From assembly GCA_015680685.1 (NCBI GenBank), contig MNCI01004469.1:140011-204010 (forward strand): a DNA stretch of 64,000 nucleotides, given 5' to 3'. Numbering within the stretch: position 1 is the first letter of the stretch; each line of letters starts with the position of its first letter. Positions 13,101-23,910 of the stretch are shown here, piece by piece. The notes under the pieces are model-generated. The model had not been told where the DNA came from, ran no database searches, and saw only the letters and a list, made by a program, of their open reading frames with translations. A program made the position numbers and the translations under genes. This DNA is from Gnetum montanum. Its lineage: Eukaryota; Streptophyta; Gnetopsida; Gnetales; Gnetaceae.

Positions 13101-14241
13101 ATCTAAAAAAACTGATACGTCTAAAACAACAGCTTCTAACAAAAACAATGGACCAACAAAGCATGAAATAAAACTGTTGGGGCCAATGGACCCAGTCACC
13201 GCTGATGAAAACACACCCATCAGTAGAGACCTGACAACGACTTTAACACAAGTCACACAAGCACTCAAGCAAAATAACACTTCGCTAAGCTTGTATGACT
13301 TGATTCTTACATCCCAAACACATTGTGAAGCCTTGGTACGCATGTTCACTTCAATCCCAGTAACCGAGAACTTGCCCCCAAATGAACTATCCATTCATGC
13401 AGTAATGTACTCGCCCCAAGGGACAACGTCCAAACCACTAAGCTTCCATAATGATAACATTAAAATAGATAAGAAAATAGGGGAGGTGACAACAGCCCCC
13501 ATGTTCATAACGATATGAACAAACCAGTTCAAGATACATAGGGTCCACATAGACGATGGAGCTACTACGAACGTGGTACCATACCCCATCGTTGAACAAC
13601 TAGGGCTAACGGAGTTAATCAAACCGACTGCAACTACATGTTTAAAATCATTTAGCGGGTCACGGGTGATGGTCAAAGGCATAATAACCTTAGAATTCAT
13701 AGCGGGGGACCAGTTTCCCACATCTACTAACTTCGTGGTGGTCGATGAAATGCCAGGATTCAACCTGATATTAGGAAGACCCTGGTTGGCCCAACTGAAA
13801 GCGGTCTCATCCCCCATACACCAAGAGATTCACCTACCTTACGAAGGTGGTAAAATCATCATTTATGGGGAGGCTGCTACTCCCATTATTTCATCACACA
13901 CGGACATGGACCAAGGCTTAGAAGTTAAGCTCAAAGACCCTAGACAAAATGACATAAAAAAACAAAAATTGGTAAGTGCTAATCCTTCCAACACGGAGGA
14001 AGATCCACCTAAAATAGAAAAACCTGCGCTTGACATTATACATACACCTTCTCAATTAGAAACTAACCCAAAACTCGCAACAAATACTAAACCCTCTGAA
14101 AACACTGAGACAGAAGCCATTCCATCAGACGTCCCTTGGGCTGAATTACCATTCAATGTGATCAAGGAGACGCTAAATATAGAATCATACCCGTTAACAT
14201 GTCACCTAACATTAAAAAGAAGGAAATCAAAAAACTATTAA
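10129..14241 (+). pseudogene. gag-protease polyprotein, copy B, one frame with 11 premature stops
   Basis: From ATG 10129 to TAA 14239 a single frame of about 1,370 codons can be followed without any frameshift that I see. Segments: N-terminal region, acidic stretch near 10500, Pro/Gln-rich stretch near 10980-11160, gag core (about 11190-11880), zinc-knuckle-like CFYDYHQCNGHGTDYC (12252-12300), linker with repeated P-Y-V-V-R motifs, and aspartic protease (about 13500-13900) with DDGATTN and ILGRPW. Stops lie at 10231, 10333, 10357, 10966, 11152, 11470, 11875, 12142, 12379, 12910 and 13516. Each can come from CAG, CAA or CGA by one C-to-T change, and several align to Gln in copy A. Family role: particle protein and polyprotein protease. 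Inactive as it stands. Confidence 0.87.
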
Positions 14242-14254
14242 AATAATATCATCA

Positions 14255-14792
14255 CAAGAAGTCTGAAATGACGTTAAACTATAGCACGTCTGGAACAACG
14301 TTAAACTACAACAAATCAAAAACATTAAGCTACACTCTAAGTCCGGAATGACATTAAACTATCATGTCCACAAAGACGTAAAACTAGCCATGATCAACAA
14401 TGATCGGTCAATAGAAAAATCCACTTGTGTCATCCGAAATGTCCTTTGCCTACATTGGGGCCCGAAATGGCCTTAAACTAGTGCGAATCCGGCCTGAAAT
14501 GGCCTTAAAATAGTTCATACACTTATACTTTGTTTTCCTTTTCACGTATCATTTATAATCACTCCAGTGCATTATGCTTAAAATAAAAAAGTAAACGAAA
14601 AAAATTTTACATTATCGTGTCATGCGTGCAAATAAACTCAAAATCAACAAAAATATTTTATATATGAAATGATATGCAATTACAATAGTTAACTATTTTC
14701 GACCACCTCTTTAAAATACCTCAAAATTTTCACTGTATCAATTTGAATCAGAATAGTCCCATAAAATAAAAAACTAAAAACAAAACTAAAAA
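14255..14792 (+). repeat. TTAAACT-motif spacer and AT-rich tail, copy B
   Basis: About 14255-14535 holds irregular copies of a unit around AATGRCNTTAAACTA, the counterpart of 3310-3600 in copy A. 14540-14792 is AT-rich and non-coding, just past the stop of the antisense gene. Confidence 0.72.
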
Positions 14793-17700
14793 CTAAGCAT
14801 CTGGGATGGGAGGATAGTCCCCTTTAGATCCACTAGTGTTAGGGGCCCCTGCTCCACTGGAGCCAACCTCTTGAGCATCATCACCACCTTCATCCTGAAA
14901 ATACAAAATGAGACAACTAATATTAGAATAAGAGAGCGTCGAAATTTCAAACATTCTTTAGCAAATCAATTTCACAATGACAAAATACTTACCATAGGAG
15001 ATCTCCCCAAACCAAACTCCAATCGACGAAGGATTTCCTCCTCCGAAACACTAGCCCAATCTTTCTCACCAAGGCCTAGGTCGACGTTTGCCAAAGCCTT
15101 TCCCTTGTCAACAGTTGACCAGACAGGACGTTTTAGAGGAAATTCATCCACAGTAACTTCCCCAGAAGCAGTGGTAATAACCCTTTTAGGAGATTCCATC
15201 TCAACTATGATGTTCTCCACAAAAGTATCGAACGCGGAACATAATCCCAAACCCTCTACGATCATCTCAAGTTGTTGTTTCTCTATAGAAACTTCTTTCA
15301 ATGATTTCTTATAGTGGTGCTTATGATTCTTCTCATCTTGGCCCCACTTACACACCTTGGAGGAAAATTCCTTCCAATCCTGGCACTTCAAATTCAATAG
15401 ATCTATCTGGGCTTTATGTTTTGCGAACCTTCGAGTTAGTGAAGCATGGCGAGTTAACAAGTTCCAATATCTATTGTACGTAATCTCGGACATTCGCCAA
15501 GAACTATCACTTGCTAATTGGGCCAAAGCGAATTCATAACGAGCTTTGAGGTCATCGCGTTCGACTGATAACTCGGAGACTTCCTTCTCCTTTGTATGGA
15601 TCTGCAATCATAGTTGTTCGATGGATCGCCTACAGGTCCACACCGACTTGGCGTTATTGACAAGGGTTTCTGCCACCTCATTATAAACCGGCCTTGGTAC
15701 CTGTTCCACTTCTGGGGGTAGTGTAGGCAAACTGTCGATGCTAATTACCTTGGAAGGATCCCACCTCAACTTGGCACCTATGCGTATGAAAAGATCAAAC
15801 GTTAAGACAATAGAAGCAGGGTGTGACACTCTAAAGGGGAAAACCATTTAAAAACCTTATACCTATTTCGGGGTGGACCTCCTGAATTCGTTCGACAACT
15901 TCTTCTACAATTCCAGCCACAAAATCCATCTTACTTGGCATTTCAGATCAAGTAAATGGCTCAAAGGTACAGGATGAACTAACCTCCGCGATCCTCTCAG
16001 GGGGAACCATCTTCATCAGTATGTCTAACCGCACCGTCCTTGTCTCGCTGCCTTCGTCTAGAAAAATGAAAATATGAAAATAAAATGCTGTAGAAATGAC
16101 AACTAACAGGGCAAGTTGAAATAAGATAAAAATAAAACATACCACACTCCTCGTCACCTTATGGAGGATCGCCTAAATCCAGATCCCCCTGAAGAAATCT
16201 GCAGAACATTTGTTTGACACCATCCTGGTCATCCAACGACTCAGTTTCCGTGGTGTGTTCCTTTAATTCCTCCGTTCATCTTATACACTTTACTCATGGA
16301 TCCCTCACATTAGAAGCTTCCTCAGTTGTGCATTCATGTCTCTTCAGCTTTGTTTTGGCCTGGCCCATGATTTCTTTGATAACTCGCTCAGCTCTTCTTG
16401 TAGTGAGGGGCACATCATCTGGCTCTAACCCCAGACTATCGCAAGTATGAATGTAGGTACCCGATGATCCCCCGGTCGTAATAGACACAGACTCGTCGAT
16501 GCCTTCAGGTGCATCTTGGGACTTGGCTGTATCGAACAAGTGGTTGATCCACAGGAGGGATAGTTGACCCCGATCCCGTAGAATAAACTTATTACCCACA
16601 CGAACTACCAAAAACTTGGCAAAGCGACGAAGGTAACCAGCGAAAAAGGCAAAGGTGAAATGGGATTGCGCCTCGACATTCGAGCACAATCACACTATCT
16701 CCTTATGCATGCCCGACAACAAAAATTTAGCCCAGTTATAGCGCATGCCAGTTTCCAGGATAGTCCGCATGACACGTACAACCTCAACCCCAAGAATCCA
16801 TACCTGAGAAAGGGTTTTGGGGAATACACGCATCCTAATTAGGGGATACAGTTCATTTAGCTCCTCAACCTTTGCCTTCCCCTACATCGGGAATCCCTTG
16901 GCGCCCTTGGCCAGGCCCAGCCAGTCCTCCAACTCACAAACCTTATGGAGCTCTTTATGAGCTCTGTCCAAAACTACACTTATGCCATCTGCCGGTACCC
17001 CAAATAAGTTTGAAAAGAATTCTCGAAATAGATGGAAAATTACCTTAACACCCTTAATCCAGGTGCTATAATAGGATAGAGACTCATTAAAAGAATCCAA
17101 GATCCCAATCATTTCCCCTATTGATACATCAGGGCTTGGGGTCATGAAGAGCTCCATAAGGCCAGCATTGTTCAAGAATAAAATAATAGATGGTAGAGCA
17201 TGGTCATGCAACCATTTTTGAGCCTTAGTCACCTCCCTGAACGTCATTGACAGGGTTGTCTCAGTTCGCCCGATTGTGATAGGATCCCCGCCAGGAGGTG
17301 CATCAATTGCAAACGCAATGTAAGATTGTCGTATCAATATAACTCTCGGTAGTTAAAACATGTTAATACATCTAGGAAGGGTTGTCATTTACCATCAATG
17401 ATGGACTTGGATGTGCTACCTGAACCAGAGTCATGAGGGAAAACTAGCCCCTGGTCCGACCAATATTTATCCAGCCATCCATGAGCTTGGCACATTGCCA
17501 ACGCTCTAGAGAATTGTTGGTGAAAATAGATGATATCCCCCTTTATTAGACCTAATACAGCTTTACGAAGGGTCGGACCTGCCATAAATGCCTATAGAGT
17601 AGTACGTGCTAAGGCAAGCCCATCATCCTTGATACATATTCCGTCTGCATTAACTTTAGGCCTACAAATGAACGGATGTCAAAACTGAGGCAAATGCCAA

Positions 17701-18200
17701 ATGACGAAAAGAAGCAATAGAATTGAATGGCCCTATCTGCCCACCCTGTACACTCTACCAGGAGGGTTCTGGAATAATGTGTACGCACGCATGGCTTAAA
17801 ATAAAGTATTGTCGAGGTAGTCCTGCCCTCATGGTAATCGGGCCCACACGCACGCTAATGGGCGTGTGGACCTGGGCCTGTGGGAGAACCATCCTCATTT
17901 GTAAGTTGCCCCTTGTCGATGTCTTCCATGAAGACAACGACACCCTCCGCGGCTCCTGGCAGCATTACCTCAACTATGCTCCGTGCCAACAATTCATCCA
18001 GGTGTGACCAGATAACTACTTCAAAGTTGTCCAATATGAAGGACAAGAATTCAGATGCACCTTCTCTGAACCAGACCTCGTTGTGGTCCACGATTAGGTC
18101 CGGGGTAGGCTCATCCGCCTCCATGGGGGCAAACCATGTTAGCACCCCAACAAGCTCAACCACAAGGAGAAAAGGCTTAGTGTCCTTGCAAACAACCAGA
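14793..18200 (-). pseudogene. antisense six-exon gene, copy B (FCP1-like domain, unknown middle, coiled coil)
   Basis: Opposite in orientation to the element, between protease and RT. Exons on -: 1, about 17737-18200; 2, 17393-17661; 3, 16143-17306; 4, 15863-16057; 5, 14993-15777; 6, 14793-14894 (stop TAG). Introns are short and mostly GT-AG (GTAAAT, GTATGT, GTATAA, GTAAGT donors); donor 1 reads AT and acceptor 2 reads AA, each one transition from canonical. Internal exon lengths 269, 1164, 195 and 785 agree with the codon phase at every junction, about 990 codons in all. Residues about 1-110 resemble FCP1/HAD phosphatases, with LLVVELVGVL at the DxDx position and FEVVIWS at motif II; the catalytic Asp pair is absent. 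Exon 3 is of unknown family (contains LFGVPADG). Exon 5 is Lys/Glu-rich coiled coil; exon 6 is acidic and Gly-rich. A frameshift in exon 1 and about eight stops make it a pseudogene. Confidence 0.8.
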
Positions 18201-18279
18201 GTACCAACATAAAATCAGCCATGCTTCAAAACAACACTAAAAACAAAGGTTCACATCGTAGACTGACACTTAGAAAAAT

Positions 18280-19340
18280 TTTCTAACTGTTTACGCCCGA
18301 CGTATACACTGCTAAACCTAGCGTATACGCTGCCAAAATTTGTTTACGCCTAACATATATGCTACATGACCCAGCATATACGCTGACAACTAACTGTTTA
18401 CGCTGATGCCCGAACCTCTTACGCTCAGTGTATATGCTGAAGAAACCCTCAGCGTATACGCCACAGAAGTGGCCAGCGTAAATAGTCTACGCTAGACACT
18501 GAACAAATAGTTTACGCCAGAAACATGAAAAAAAAGTCTACGCTGTATCATACTTGAAAAGACAAACTGTGTACACTCAATGTATACGTTGAAGGAACCC
18601 TCAGTGTATACGCCATCACAGCATAGATCGTCTACGCTGATGAAACAGAAAGCTTATGCTGACAAAACAGAACTTCGTGCATAGAAAACTTGTTACACTG
18701 TACAGTCTTCAGCGTATACGCTGATACAACCATCTACACTTTGTACAAGAAAAGTGATTACGCTGTGCACTGAAAACACATTACGCTATGACAGTCTACG
18801 CTAACCTGACCTTACACTGCTAATTTACGCTCAGCGTATACGCCGAAGTCTCTACGCTAAACTTTATGCTCGGCGTATACGCCGAAACCCTCCACGAGAC
18901 TATCTACGCTACGGAACATGCATAAGTAAAAATAACTAATAGAGGTAGAGTCAAAACCTACCTGTGTGATGATCCAGTCCATGAAGGAATCCTTAGCTAG
19001 GGTAGACACTGCAGCATGGCTTCGCTCTCCTCTGCGAAGGTCAAGTCAGGACTCTTCCTCCCCTGCCCTTCCACCTCCTTGCCTTTGCCCATCTCGACGT
19101 CTACGCTGGGATTCACAGCTTACACTGAACGTTGAAACTCTGTACGCCTACGCTTGACCTTCTACGCTTGGCGTCTATGTTGGGGTTTAGTCGGCGTCTA
19201 CGCTCGGGTTTAATCGGTCGGCGTCTACGTTGGGGTTTAATCAATCGGCGTCTACGCTGGAGTTTGGGTTTATGCTTATGCTAGGTTCCGCAGTTTATGC
19301 TTACGCTCACTCAGTCGCTTATGCTCAGAATGCAATGTAA
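18280..19340 (+). repeat. TACGCT / GCGTATACGC array upstream of the antisense gene, copy B
   Basis: About 1 kb crowded with TACGCT and at least five exact GCGTATACGC palindromes (near 18318, 18450, 18710, 18835, 18870). It directly precedes the 5' end of the antisense gene, so on - it sits in promoter position; on + it lies in the putative intron before RT. It is the third place in copy B with this motif. No gene; small open frames here are repeat translations. Confidence 0.85.
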
Positions 19341-19539
19341 TAATTGAAGCTTCCCCCCATTTTTATAGCGCTCCACCGTCGCTGACATCACCGTTTACGC
19401 CGCCGCCTCCCAGTTTGCTACTTTTTGCCTTTTTACTCATTTTTCACCGAAAATTCACTCAAAAATAATAAAAAAATAGAAATTACTACATCTCGGTTTC
19501 CCTGTGAACCCCATTCTAGGCATTTATGCCAAATATTCT
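19341..19539 (+). other. spacer between motif arrays, copy B
   Basis: Non-coding, partly T-rich (TTTTTGCCTTTTTACTC) then A-rich. Nothing further recognised. Confidence 0.5.
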
Positions 19540-19965
19540 AGCGTAAACTGCCTACGGCCCAGTATGGCCTTAAACTACCACCTCCAGATTACATGTGGCC
19601 CGGTAAGGCGCTAAACTGCCACTCGTCGCCCAGTAAGGCATTAAACTACCGTCTACGGCCTAGTATGGCCTTAAACTGCCACCCCTAGATTACATGTGGC
19701 CCGGTAAGGTGCTAAACTGCCACTCGTTGCTCGGTAAGGCATTAAACAACCGCCTATGGCCCGGTATGGCCTTAAACTGCCACCCCCAGATTACATGTGG
19801 CCCGGTAAGGCACTAAACTATCACTCGTCGCCCGGTTAAGCATTAAACTGCTACCTATGGCCTAGTATGACCTCAAACTTCCACCTCCAGATTACATGTG
19901 GCATGGTAAGGCGTTAAACTGCAGCCTACGGCCTGGTATGGCCTTAAACTGCCATGCGTCTTGGT
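19540..19965 (+). repeat. 101-bp higher-order tandem repeat of a TTAAACTGCCAC unit
   Basis: GATTACATG recurs at 19587, 19688, 19789 and 19890, an exact 101-bp period. Each period holds three shorter units, each ending in a variant of TTAAACTGCCAC. The array lies just before the candidate acceptor of pol. Related single units are found after protease and after integrase. Confidence 0.88.
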
Positions 19966-20040
19966 GTGACGATAATCCACCATGCACGTACACATAATTT
20001 AAAATGACCAAAGAAACATAGAACATTACCCATTAGCTCA

Positions 20041-20063
20041 TTCCGCTCTCTATTTATTGGCAG
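20041..20063 (+). other. candidate 3' splice acceptor before RT, copy B
   Basis: Pyrimidine-rich TTCCGCTCTCTATTTATTGG followed by CAG, then GAGCAAGC. The pol frame opens exactly at this point. Copy A has the same arrangement (27811-27830), ending GGTAG before GAGCAAGC. Confidence 0.55.
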
Positions 20064-23000
20064 GAGCAAGCCTGATGGATTGCTAGCACTTAATCGAACC
20101 ATTAATTATCGATGGACCATATGAAAAAATTGCAAGGAAAGTCAACACGAGCCTCATCCACTTAAGTTCATCAACGGAAGATGTAGTCATAGCCTCAACA
20201 CAGCAAACAATAGACAACTACAAAGGTATGACAAACTCCCTCGACATAGAAGTCAAAAATATCACTGAAGACCTGTTTACCGAAACCCCCATCACCATGC
20301 CCGATGGGGAAATCAAAATATTAAAATTAAGCACATTACTACAACCAAAATTAGCCAAAGACATTGAGAACGTGCTTAGGGAAAATATGAAAGCATTCAC
20401 TTGGTCCTACACAGACATGCCCAGGCTAGACCCTCGAATTGTCCAACACAATATTATCCTTGACCCAAAGTTGAGACCGGTAAAACAAAAAGCAGGAAAG
20501 GTTAAACCTGAGGTGGAATTAGCAGTTCACAATGAGATCACCAAGATTTATCAGGCTGGTTTCATCTGGGCTATTGATTATGCCGAGTGGGTATCCAACA
20601 TGGTCATTGTCCCGAAGAAGCATGGAAGCATTCACTTATGCATTGACTTCCAGGATTTAAATGTTGCAACCATAAAATATGATTTTCCTTTACCTAGCAT
20701 TGATCAACTTGTTGACTCAACTGTTGGGCATGCACTATTATCTTTCATGGATGGCTTCTCGGGATACAATCAAATACGCATTAACCCGGAGCATCAGCTT
20801 CAGACAACCTTCATGACACCATGGGGAACCTTTTGTTACATGATGATGCCCTTTTGTCTCAAAAATGCTAGGGCCACGTATCAAAGAGTGATGACATTTA
20901 TCTTTAGTGATTACATGTTACACTTGCTCAACGATTACATGGATGACATTGTGGTTAAATCAAAAATAGAGGAACAACATGTACAAGATCCCGGCTTAGT
21001 ATTAAAACGTTGTTTAAAGTACGAATTGAGACTTAACCCAAAAAAATGTGTCTTCAGCGTCAAGACAGGAAAAATGCTTGGATTTATAGCCTTAGAAGCA
21101 GGGATACGAGTGGAGCCCGATAAGGTTAAAGCCATAACAAACCTAAAACCACCAGGCAACCTTACCAAACTTCAACGTCTACAAGGTAGATTACAGTTTA
21201 TCAGGAGCTTCATAGAAGAATTGACAGACAAACTAAAACCTATGAACCACCTATTACGCAAAAACATCCATTTTGAATGGACTCCGCAGTGCCAACAAGC
21301 ATTCTATAACATTAAAACGACACTTGCCCGATTACCCACGATTTATCCACCCCAAAACGATAAACCGTTTTACATATACCTCGCTACTTTGGATTCTTCA
21401 ATCGTGTCTATGCTTTGCCAGAAACAAGATGATGGAACCAAAGTCCCTGTATATTACTTAAGCCATGCATTAGTTGCCCACGAGAAAAGGTATAACGACG
21501 TGGTGAGGTCTTGTTTAGCTTTGGTCTTCTCTTTGAGAAAGTGGCGACATTACCTCTTCCGCAACCAAGTTAATATAATTTGCAAGGATAATATTCTAAG
21601 GGCCATAACAGGAAACATTTACGAATCAAGTCGGATAGCCCGCTGGAAAGCCATGATAGCAGAGTTTGACTTGCGTTACATAGCATAATCATCAGTTAAG
21701 GGTCAAGCCATAGCAAGTCAAGTGGCCACGTCACCAACGCACGATCAAGCGATAATAGAGCCAGAATTCCCAGATGAGGATATAAGCCCAATAGACATAG
21801 TGCCCAATGACTACGATGCCATTATAAACTTTGATGGAGCATCCACCTCTCGAGGGGGAAGTGCAGCCACTGTCATCACCTATCCCTCCGAGGAGATCCG
21901 ACCCTTTGCTTATCATTTCAACTTTCATTGTACCAACAACATAGCAGAGTACAAAGGTCTCCTTAGAGGTCTTGTGGCAGGACTGGCTTTAGACATCACG
22001 CAGCTTGTAGTTAGAGGTGACTCTCAACTAGTCCTAAACCAAGTCACAAATGTCTATACATGTAAAGCCCAACACTTACAACCATAATGCGACTTGGCAA
22101 AACACCTAATGAGGCGATTCGAAAACATCGATGTGCAACACGTTTCTAGAAATGATAACATCATCGTAGACGCGTTAGCCACATTAGCATTAAACATATC
22201 ACCGAACATGTTCCATGTATTATTGAGCTCCGTAACCAGTTGTGCCGAACCAATAACCGATACCCTTGACATGTTGTCGATCGCATCTATTAGTACAACA
22301 CACGTGATAGAATGGTATGATGAAATAAAAGAATACCTTCTACATGGCGAGACACCACAACATCTAACAAATGCATAAAAGGATGCAGTACGAAAACGTT
22401 CTAAGTAGTATACCCTGGTAGGGGACACATTGTGTCATAGATCCTATGAAGGCATATTGCTAACGTGCATTGGAAGTACCGATGCCCAGACCATTGTCGA
22501 ACAAGTACACGACTGACTATGCAGAGGACATATAGCATCAAAAGCCATGGCAGCAAAGATCAGACGCTTAGGCTACTATTGGACACACATGGAATACGAC
22601 TGTCTCTCCAAGGTCAAAACATGTAGTACTTGTCAAAAACATAGCAATCTAATACATGTCCCACCAAATGAGTTGCATACAGTGCAAATCACGTGGCCCT
22701 TTCAAAAGTGGGGATTGGACCTTATCGGTCGGATAACACCCTCGTCTTCTGCAGGGCATAGTTTTATTATAACCGTGAAAAAATATTTCATGAAGTGGGT
22801 AGAAGCTGCTCCCCTTCAAAAAACTACGTCTATACATGTATGCAATTTTAGTCTTGAAAACATTGTAACCCATTTCGGCATTCCCATGACAATCATCATT
22901 GACAACGGGCCACAATTTAGCAATGCCGAGACCAAAACCTTTTGTGAAAGTCTAGGGATCAAACACTCGTTTTCATCTCCTTACTATCTTCAGAGCAATG

Positions 23001-23548
23001 GGCAAGCAGATACGACGAACAAAATGATTATTACAATACTCAAAAAGATGCTCACCCAAAGCAAGCGAAGATGGTATGAACAATTGGTATACGCATTGTG
23101 GGCATACCGTACTACACATCGAAATTCAACAGGTAAGACACCATATAGTCTTGTTTACGGTTCAGAAGTTTTTTTACCTTTGGAATTACAGGTACCATCT
23201 TTAAGGATCACACTTTCTGGACTCCTCGATGATGGGCAGAACAATGATCTGCGCATCATTGACCTGGACTCGGTGGAGGAAGAACGCATACGTTCACTCG
23301 ATCAGATCAAATGGTATAAAAAAAAACAACAATGACATCAGCACAACATCCATAAGTGCCCCATCAAAGAGGGTGACCTTATACTTAAGGCAGTTTGAGA
23401 ACACTCAGACAAATTCTCAGCCAACTGGGAAGGGCCTTACTTTGTCATTAAAGCATTTGACAACGGAGCATTTAAGCTCGCAGATATGGAAGGAAATGAA
23501 CTCGCTAATCCAACCAATCACTTGTTCCTAAAACCGTTCTACATTTGA
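20064..23548 (+). pseudogene. pol, copy B: RT, RNase H, second RNase H, integrase
   Basis: One frame from the candidate acceptor to TGA 23546, with eight premature stops and no frameshift seen; the longest open part is 20228-21685. Reverse transcriptase (about 20500-21250) has YMDD at about 20935; RNase H follows (about 21370-21600). A second, archaeal-type RNase H (about 21815-22085) starts NFDGAST and has RGDSQLV; this duplication marks the Tat lineage. Integrase (about 22540-23330) has a zinc-binding CSTCQKH, core GLDLIG and DNGPQF, and NGQADTTNK where family members have Glu after QA/QV, so the third catalytic acid is Asp here. Role in the family: copying RNA into DNA and inserting it. 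Stops at 20084, 21686, 22085, 22376, 22406, 22514, 23333 and 23396. Confidence 0.9.
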
Positions 23549-23554
23549 GTACAA

Positions 23555-23910
23555 GCTCAGGTACATGGGAGTCCTGGGATCATGACTATAAACTGATACC
23601 ACAGCTCGTCCTGGGATCACGACTTAAAACTGATACCGGAACTTGTCCTGGCAGCATGACGATAAACTGATACCACACAGTGTCTACAATGATGATAAAC
23701 TAGCACCTGTTCGGCATGACAGTAAGCTGCCACCGTCACATCCACCAGAGTCCGCTAAGACTACAAACTAGTTTGCCTCTTCACGGTCCGCTAAGACTAG
23801 AAACTGGCAATGCAACGTCCGCCACGACGCTAAAAGGGAAATGTCCAACAGGTTACAACATAAAACTAACCCATGACAGTCCACCAAGACTATAAACTGG
23901 CAAGTTCATC
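23555..23910 (+). repeat. post-integrase tandem repeats, copy B
   Basis: Three to four units around CATGACTTAAAACTGATACCAC, then degenerate units around GTCCGCTAAGACTATAAACT. The counterpart in copy A is at 37670-38240. Non-coding. Confidence 0.82.

Noticed and set aside
13971-13978. GTAAGTGC as donor of the copy B PR-RT intron
   Set aside because: The phase does not match the acceptor (the joined frame would meet a stop at once) and copy A has no donor there.
16300-17330. Firm assignment of the exon 3 domain to the plant mobile domain or a plant transposon-associated domain
   Set aside because: The LFG(V/L)P.DG word is suggestive, but I cannot see enough conserved residues to name the family.
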